Shown here: positions 6,317 through 10,000 of the stretch, one piece after another
How positions within the stretch are numbered: position 1 is the first letter of the stretch
Layout of the letters: every line of letters starts with the position of its first letter
Source: Anaerolinea sp.
GTDB taxonomy: Bacteria > Chloroflexota > Anaerolineae > Anaerolineales > Anaerolineaceae
Length of the DNA: 10,000 nucleotides
Direction of reading: 5' to 3'
NCBI GenBank assembly: GCA_020216845.1
Contig: JAIWNK010000152.1
Span: 1-10,000 of the forward strand
Position numbers and translations under genes: made by a program
Notes under the pieces: model-generated
Databases searched by the model: none
Told to the model about the DNA's origin: nothing
Seen by the model: the letters and a program-made list of their open reading frames with translations, nothing else

Positions 6317-7291
6317 TTAGCGGCGCGCCCGCAACCCAATCAGGATTAGCAGCAATCCAAGCCCGGCAATGCTGGCAATGACGGTGCCGAACGGGAAGCT
6401 GGCAGCAGGGCGCGCTGGGGCGGGCAATGGGGTGGGGCTGGGCAGAAACAGGGTGGCTGTGGCGGTGGGGCGCGGCGTGGGGGGCAACGGGCTTGCCGTG
6501 GGGGTTGGCAATTCGTCTGCTTGGGTGGGGGCGGCGGTCGGCGTATCCCATGGCACGATGGGCGTGGGCAGCAAGAGCTTTTGCCCGCTATAAATGACCG
6601 GGTTTTCGAGTGAAATATTATTCAGCCGGGCAATATCGGCGATGTGGGTGTCATACGCCAGGGCAATGCTCCACAGTGATTGCCCTGAACGAACGGTGTG
6701 CATCCAGGCTTCGCCGGCAGCGGGTGGGGTGCTGGTTTGAACCGGGTAAATGATTTGCGAGACCCATAAGGTGGCCATGGCGTTGGGGTCTTGTGTGGCT
6801 GCGGGGGCGGTGGGTGCAACGTAGTCGCCATCTACGGTGTAGGCGGCGTGCAAGATATAGTAGACGGAGCCGTTGTATTCAGCGATGCCAGCGCCAACGT
6901 GACGATAGTTGGGGTTGACCGCCGGGATCATGTGGGCGTCATCCGACCACACTTGCAGCAAAAAGTCGAACGACATGGGGCCAATGGCAAAGTTTTCGGT
7001 GGCCCAGGCTGGTTTGCCATTGCCATAACCGGCGGCCATCACCCGCCCGCGCACATTGCCGATGTGGTCGGTCATGTGATACAGCGCCATCAGGTCTGCT
7101 GTTTCTTGGGCGGTTTGCATCAGAATGGGGTCTACAATCAGTGGGCGCAGACCGCGGGCGGTGCGCATGGCGTTGTAGGCATTGATGATCCGTTCGGGGG
7201 TGATCTCATCTTGGGCGTGGACTTGTGGCTGTGGCAGGGCCAGGAATGTCAACACCAACAAACAAAACAAGCAAAGCAAGCGTTTCATCAT
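6317..7291 (-). CDS. Surface protein: signal peptide, CAP (SCP/PR1) domain, LysM, Pro/Thr linker, C-terminal TM
   Basis: The 324-aa protein starts MMKRLLCLFCLLVLTFLALP with likely signal-peptidase cleavage after VHA26. Residues about 33-152 form a CAP/SCP domain, with candidate cavity residues His76 (TDH), Glu99 (TENFA) and His120 (WSDDAH), and the end motif NYRHVGAGIAEYNGSVYYILHAAY (129-152; key residues VGAG and YY). A LysM domain (about 198-243: HTVRSGQSLWSIA through YSGQKLLLP) should bind peptidoglycan or another GlcNAc polymer. A Pro/Thr linker (244-298) leads to one membrane helix (301-321) and the basic tail RARR, so the protein should be anchored with its domains outside. Bacterial CAP proteins have been linked to wall, lipid or protease-like roles; none can be assigned here. 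The start is ATG 7291 (a second ATG is adjacent). No Shine-Dalgarno is present, and the -10 box ends 6 nt before the ATG, which suggests a leaderless mRNA. Confidence 0.9.
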   Translation of the reverse strand: MMKRLLCLFCLLVLTFLALPQPQVHAQDEITPERIINAYNAMRTARGLRPLIVDPILMQTAQETADLMALYHMTDHIGNVRGRVMAAGYGNGKPAWATENFAIGPMSFDFLLQVWSDDAHMIPAVNPNYRHVGAGIAEYNGSVYYILHAAYTVDGDYVAPTAPAATQDPNAMATLWVSQIIYPVQTSTPPAAGEAWMHTVRSGQSLWSIALAYDTHIADIARLNNISLENPVIYSGQKLLLPTPIVPWDTPTAAPTQADELPTPTASPLPPTPRPTATATLFLPSPTPLPAPARPAASFPFGTVIASIAGLGLLLILIGLRARR

Positions 7292-7297
7292 AAGGAT

Positions 7298-7327
7298 ATT
7301 ATAACTTTAAATGATACAGGATGAAAA
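7298..7327 (-). promoter_or_regulatory. Leftward promoter giving a probably leaderless mRNA for the CAP-LysM gene
   Basis: Read on the - strand, a perfect TATAAT lies at 7303-7298. Only 6 nt separate it from ATG 7291, so the expected start of transcription is at or next to the A of the ATG. A weak -35, TTTTCA (7327-7322), is 18 nt upstream. The sequence before the ATG (AATATCCTT) has no purine-rich ribosome site, consistent with leaderless initiation. Confidence 0.7.
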
Positions 7328-7336
7328 GATAGGCTT

Positions 7337-7367
7337 TTGAGAGCGTCGGGGATAAAAATGGTATAAT
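7337..7367 (+). promoter_or_regulatory. Rightward promoter of glyQS
   Basis: A perfect -10 box TATAAT (7362-7367) is preceded by TTGAGA (7337-7342) with a 19-nt spacer, somewhat long. Transcription would start near 7374, giving a leader of about 50 nt before the glyQS ATG. The promoter is back to back with the leftward one in the 132-nt divergent region. Confidence 0.65.
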
Positions 7368-7378
7368 CACACGTTGTG

Positions 7379-7396
7379 TTGATGTGTCAACATCAA
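7379..7396 (+). promoter_or_regulatory. Inverted repeat in the glyQS leader (operator or hairpin)
   Basis: TTGATGT (7379-7385) and ACATCAA (7390-7396) are perfect inverted repeats around GTCA. The element lies just after the predicted transcription start and 18 nt before the ribosome site GGAG (7415-7418). It could be a repressor operator or a 5' mRNA hairpin. No T-run follows, and the leader is too short for a glycine T-box. Confidence 0.5.
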
Positions 7397-7423
7397 TCCC
7401 TAGCCTGTTTGTTTGGAGTTTGC

Positions 7424-10000
7424 ATGAGTCAACCGCTTGATTTCCAATCCATCATCTTTACCTTGCAGCGTTTTTGGGCTGAGCAAGGTTGTTTGATCTG
7501 GCAGCCTTATTATTCGCAGGTGGGTGCTGGGACGATGAACCCGGCCACGATTTTGCGCGTGTTGGGCCCAGAGCCGTGGAATGTGGCGTATGTTGAGCCT
7601 TCGGTGCGCCCGGATGACGGTCGGTATGGGCAGAACCCCAATCGTTTGCAGCAACACTATCAATTTCAAGTGATTCTCAAGCCTGACCCGGGCGACCCGC
7701 AGGAACGCTACCTGCGCTCACTGATGGCCTTGGGTATTGATCCGGCGCAGCACGATATTCGCTTCGTTGAGGATAATTGGGAATCGCCTGCTTTGGGTGC
7801 CTGGGGCCTGGGTTGGGAAGTGTGGTTGGATGGGCAGGAAATCACGCAGTTCACCTACTTCCAGCAGGCAGGTGGCATGGCACTGGAGCCGGTATCGGTT
7901 GAGATTACCTATGGCCTGGAACGAATCGCCATGACGTTGCAACGCGTGCGCAATTTTCGCGACCTGCGTTGGAGCCCGCAGCGCACCTATGGCGATGTGA
8001 ACTTGCAAGGCGAATTTGAGCATAGCAAGTATTACTTTGAGATTGCAGATGTAGAGCGGCTGCGGCAGATGTATCAGCTGTTTCAGGCTGAGGCAGAAGC
8101 GGCTTTGGCGCAGGGGTTGGTCTTGCCGGCGCACGATTACGTGCTGAAGTGTTCACATACCTTCAATATTTTGGATACGCGCGGCGCGGTGGGTGTGACG
8201 GAACGACAGCAGCTGTTCTCGCAGATGCGCGATTTGTCGCGGCGGGTGGCAGAGGCTTATGTGGCACAGCGTCAGGAGATGGGCTTCCCCTGGTTGACGC
8301 CTGCCGCAGAAGCGGATGCTGCGGCAGCGGTGGTGACGGGGGCAACGGGTGCGGCGGCAGATTGGTTGCTGGAGATTGGTGTGGAAGAGATGCCCTTTGC
8401 CGACCTGGAAGCGGCCTTGACGCAGTTGCGTGGGCGCGTGCCGACATTGTTGGATGAGTTGCGCCTGGAACATGGCCCGGTGCACATTTTTGGCACACCG
8501 CGCCGCCTGGTTGTTTGGGTGGAAGCGGTTGCCGCAGCGCAGCCGGACCGGACGTTGGTCGTCAAAGGGCCGCCGGCAGAGCGCGCCTTTGATGCGGAGG
8601 GGCGCCCAACCAAGGCTGCTGAGGGCTTTGCGCGCGGCAAGGGCATTGCCCCCGATGCGCTGCAAGTGGTGGAAATGGATGGCGGGCGTTATGTGGCGGC
8701 GGTGTTGCATGAGCAGGGCCGTCCGGCTGCTGAGGTGCTGCTAGAAGCGTTGCCGGGCCTGGTGGCGGGGCTGCGCTTTGATAAGGCCATGCGTTGGAAC
8801 AGCAGTGGGGTGGCGTTCTCGCGCCCGATTCGTTGGTTGCTGGCCTTGCTGGGAGAGACGGTCTTACCCTTCCGGTATGCTGGTTTGCAGGCCGCTGCTC
8901 AAACGCGTAGCCGACGATTTTATGAGCCGGATGTGATTGCGGTTACTTCGCCGCAGGCCTATTTTGAGGCACTGCGCGCCCAGGGCGTGTTGCTCGATCC
9001 GTTGGAGCGTCGGGCGGCGATTGCTGAGCAGGTGCGGCAGCAGATCGTTGCTGCAGGCGGTGACCCGCAACAATTGGATGAGGGCTTGCTGGATGAGGTC
9101 AATAACCTGGTGGAAGCGCCGCAAGCGTTGACCGGTTCGTTCGATGAGGCGCATTTGCGCCTGCCGGCGGAAGTGCTTGTTTCGGTGATGAAGAAACATC
9201 AGCGCTACTTCCCGGTCTTTGCTGCGGATGGCAGCTTGCGCCCGTATTTTGTGGTAATACGCAATGGCGATGACCGGTTTTTGGATGTGGTGGCCGATGG
9301 CAATGAACAGGTCGTGCGGGCGCGCTTTGCGGATGCAGATTTCTTCATTCAGGAAGATTTGCAGCATAAATTGGAAGATTTCTTGCCGCGCCTTGGCACG
9401 TTGACCTTCCAATTCAAGCTGGGGTCCATGTTGGATAAGACACAGCGCATTGAACGGCTTGTGCCACAGTTGGCCGAACGGTTGGGCGTTGCCGGGGCGG
9501 AGCTGGACGTGGCGCAACGAGCCGCTCATTTGTGCAAGGCTGACCTGGTGACGCATATGGTGGTGGAGATGACCTCGCTGCAAGGCGTGATGGGCCGCTT
9601 TTATGCGTTACACAGTGGGGAGAGTCAGGCAGTGGCGCAGGCCATCGCTGAGCATTACCTGCCGCGCTTTGCCGGGGATGCGTTGCCGCAGGGTCGGGCA
9701 GGGTTGTTGCTTGGCGTGGCCGATCGGCTTGATTCGCTGGCTGGGTTATTTGCGGCCGGCCTGGCACCTAGTGGCGCCAAAGATCCATTTGCGCAACGGC
9801 GTGCCGCTTTGGGCCTGGTTCAATTGCTGATCGGTTGGGATTTGGACTTTGACTTGCGCGCTGGCCTGGAGGTGGCTGCGGCTGGTTTGCCGATTGCGGC
9901 AACGGCGGAAAGTCAGGCGGCCTGTTTGGAATTCATCGCTGGACGGCTGCAAAATTATCTGCTAGAGCAAGGAGCGCGTTACGACGTGGTGGCGGCAGTG
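7424..10000 (+). CDS. glyQS: Glycyl-tRNA synthetase, fused alpha and beta subunits (3'-truncated)
   Basis: The enzyme charges tRNA-Gly with glycine. The frame is open from ATG 7424 to the window end (859 codons), with GGAG (7415-7418) 5 nt upstream. Residues 1 to about 292 match the GlyQ catalytic subunit: [48 protein letters not shown] (58-76), [24 protein letters not shown] (111-134), [11 protein letters not shown] and [11 protein letters not shown] short Ala-rich linker (about 293-312) joins it to GlyS, which starts at [16 protein letters not shown] (314-329). GlyS features include [38 protein letters not shown], the HD-like helical region [10 protein letters not shown]...HYLPRFAGD, and [12 protein letters not shown]. 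In E. coli these are separate 303- and 689-residue chains; single-chain forms are known in Chlamydia and other bacteria. The rest of GlyS, including the C-terminal anticodon-binding domain, lies beyond the edge. Confidence 0.96.
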   Translation, partial: MSQPLDFQSIIFTLQRFWAEQGCLIWQPYYSQVGAGTMNPATILRVLGPEPWNVAYVEPSVRPDDGRYGQNPNRLQQHYQFQVILKPDPGDPQERYLRSLMALGIDPAQHDIRFVEDNWESPALGAWGLGWEVWLDGQEITQFTYFQQAGGMALEPVSVEITYGLERIAMTLQRVRNFRDLRWSPQRTYGDVNLQGEFEHSKYYFEIADVERLRQMYQLFQAEAEAALAQGLVLPAHDYVLKCSHTFNILDTRGAVGVTERQQLFSQMRDLSRRVAEAYVAQRQEMGFPWLTPAAEADAAAAVVTGATGAAADWLLEIGVEEMPFADLEAALTQLRGRVPTLLDELRLEHGPVHIFGTPRRLVVWVEAVAAAQPDRTLVVKGPPAERAFDAEGRPTKAAEGFARGKGIAPDALQVVEMDGGRYVAAVLHEQGRPAAEVLLEALPGLVAGLRFDKAMRWNSSGVAFSRPIRWLLALLGETVLPFRYAGLQAAAQTRSRRFYEPDVIAVTSPQAYFEALRAQGVLLDPLERRAAIAEQVRQQIVAAGGDPQQLDEGLLDEVNNLVEAPQALTGSFDEAHLRLPAEVLVSVMKKHQRYFPVFAADGSLRPYFVVIRNGDDRFLDVVADGNEQVVRARFADADFFIQEDLQHKLEDFLPRLGTLTFQFKLGSMLDKTQRIERLVPQLAERLGVAGAELDVAQRAAHLCKADLVTHMVVEMTSLQGVMGRFYALHSGESQAVAQAIAEHYLPRFAGDALPQGRAGLLLGVADRLDSLAGLFAAGLAPSGAKDPFAQRRAALGLVQLLIGWDLDFDLRAGLEVAAAGLPIAATAESQAACLEFIAGRLQNYLLEQGARYDVVAAV

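Noticed and set aside
6267..6551. N-terminal extension of the phosphoesterase frame up to an ATG at 6551
   Set aside because: It runs through the end of the CAP-LysM gene, is rich in Pro/His/Arg without a domain, and would bury the signal peptide that begins at the TTG at 6266.
6791..7324. Open frame of 177 codons on the + strand opposite the CAP-LysM gene
   Set aside because: It is antisense to a gene with clear CAP and LysM motifs, its Gly/His/Val-rich translation shows no recognisable domain, and no ribosome site supports it.
7368..7423. Glycine T-box riboswitch upstream of glyQS
   Set aside because: The leader is only about 50 nt, with no terminator and no room for the T-box stems.
8153..9583. 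Long leftward open frames (8153-8710 and 8864-9583) inside glyQS
   Set aside because: The opposite strand encodes well-conserved GlyQS motifs throughout; the leftward translations are typical shadow composition (Arg, Gln, His, Pro).
1..10000. CRISPR arrays, insertion sequences, phage or defence genes
   Set aside because: No regularly spaced repeats, transposase motifs, terminal inverted repeats or defence-type domains are seen; all long frames are accounted for by housekeeping or surface genes.

Overview
The window looks like a chromosomal segment of a bacterium of the Chloroflexota (Anaerolineae-like, moderate confidence). The grounds are a glycyl-tRNA synthetase whose alpha and beta subunits are fused in one chain, Pro/Thr-rich surface proteins, a receiver-plus-roadblock regulator, moderately high GC with heavy use of TTG for leucine, and no mobile elements. 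No 16S or other direct phylogenetic marker is present, so the placement is an inference.

Layout, left to right. (1) 1-1104 (+): the 3' part of a response-regulator gene, a receiver domain followed by a probable Roadblock/LC7 domain, closed by a perfect 14-bp hairpin that includes its stop codon. (2) 1163-1384 (+): a good promoter, tRNA-Gln(UUG), and a nested hairpin with a T-tract. The T-tract ends directly against the Shine-Dalgarno of the next gene, so this is either the tRNA terminator or an attenuator. (3) 1397-5229 (+): a tightly packed cluster glmU - CNNM/CorC-type membrane protein - cdd - recO, with overlaps of 8 and 17 nt and a gap of 6 nt, probably one translationally coupled operon. 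(4) 7291-5220 (-): two genes of opposite orientation for extracytoplasmic proteins, a signal-peptide/CAP/LysM/Pro-Thr linker/TM protein followed by a probable lipoprotein metallophosphoesterase. The phosphoesterase gene overlaps the end of recO tail to tail by 10 nt. (5) 7292-7423: a 132-nt divergent control region with two perfect TATAAT boxes. The leftward one sits so close to its ATG that the transcript should be leaderless. The rightward one precedes a short leader with an inverted repeat. (6) 7424-10000 (+): fused glycyl-tRNA synthetase GlyQS, running off the right edge in the GlyS part.

The rightward genes are housekeeping functions: UDP-GlcNAc synthesis for the cell wall, divalent cation handling, pyrimidine salvage, recombinational repair, and glycine charging. 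Their order (CNNM - cdd - recO - glyQS) resembles the classical cdd-era-recO-glyQ-glyS neighbourhood of Firmicutes, but era is absent and a leftward surface-protein pair lies between recO and glyQS. No clear undescribed defence or mobile system is visible. The points most worth a second look are the hairpin placed directly before glmU, the leaderless divergent promoter, the inserted surface pair, and the receiver-roadblock protein.
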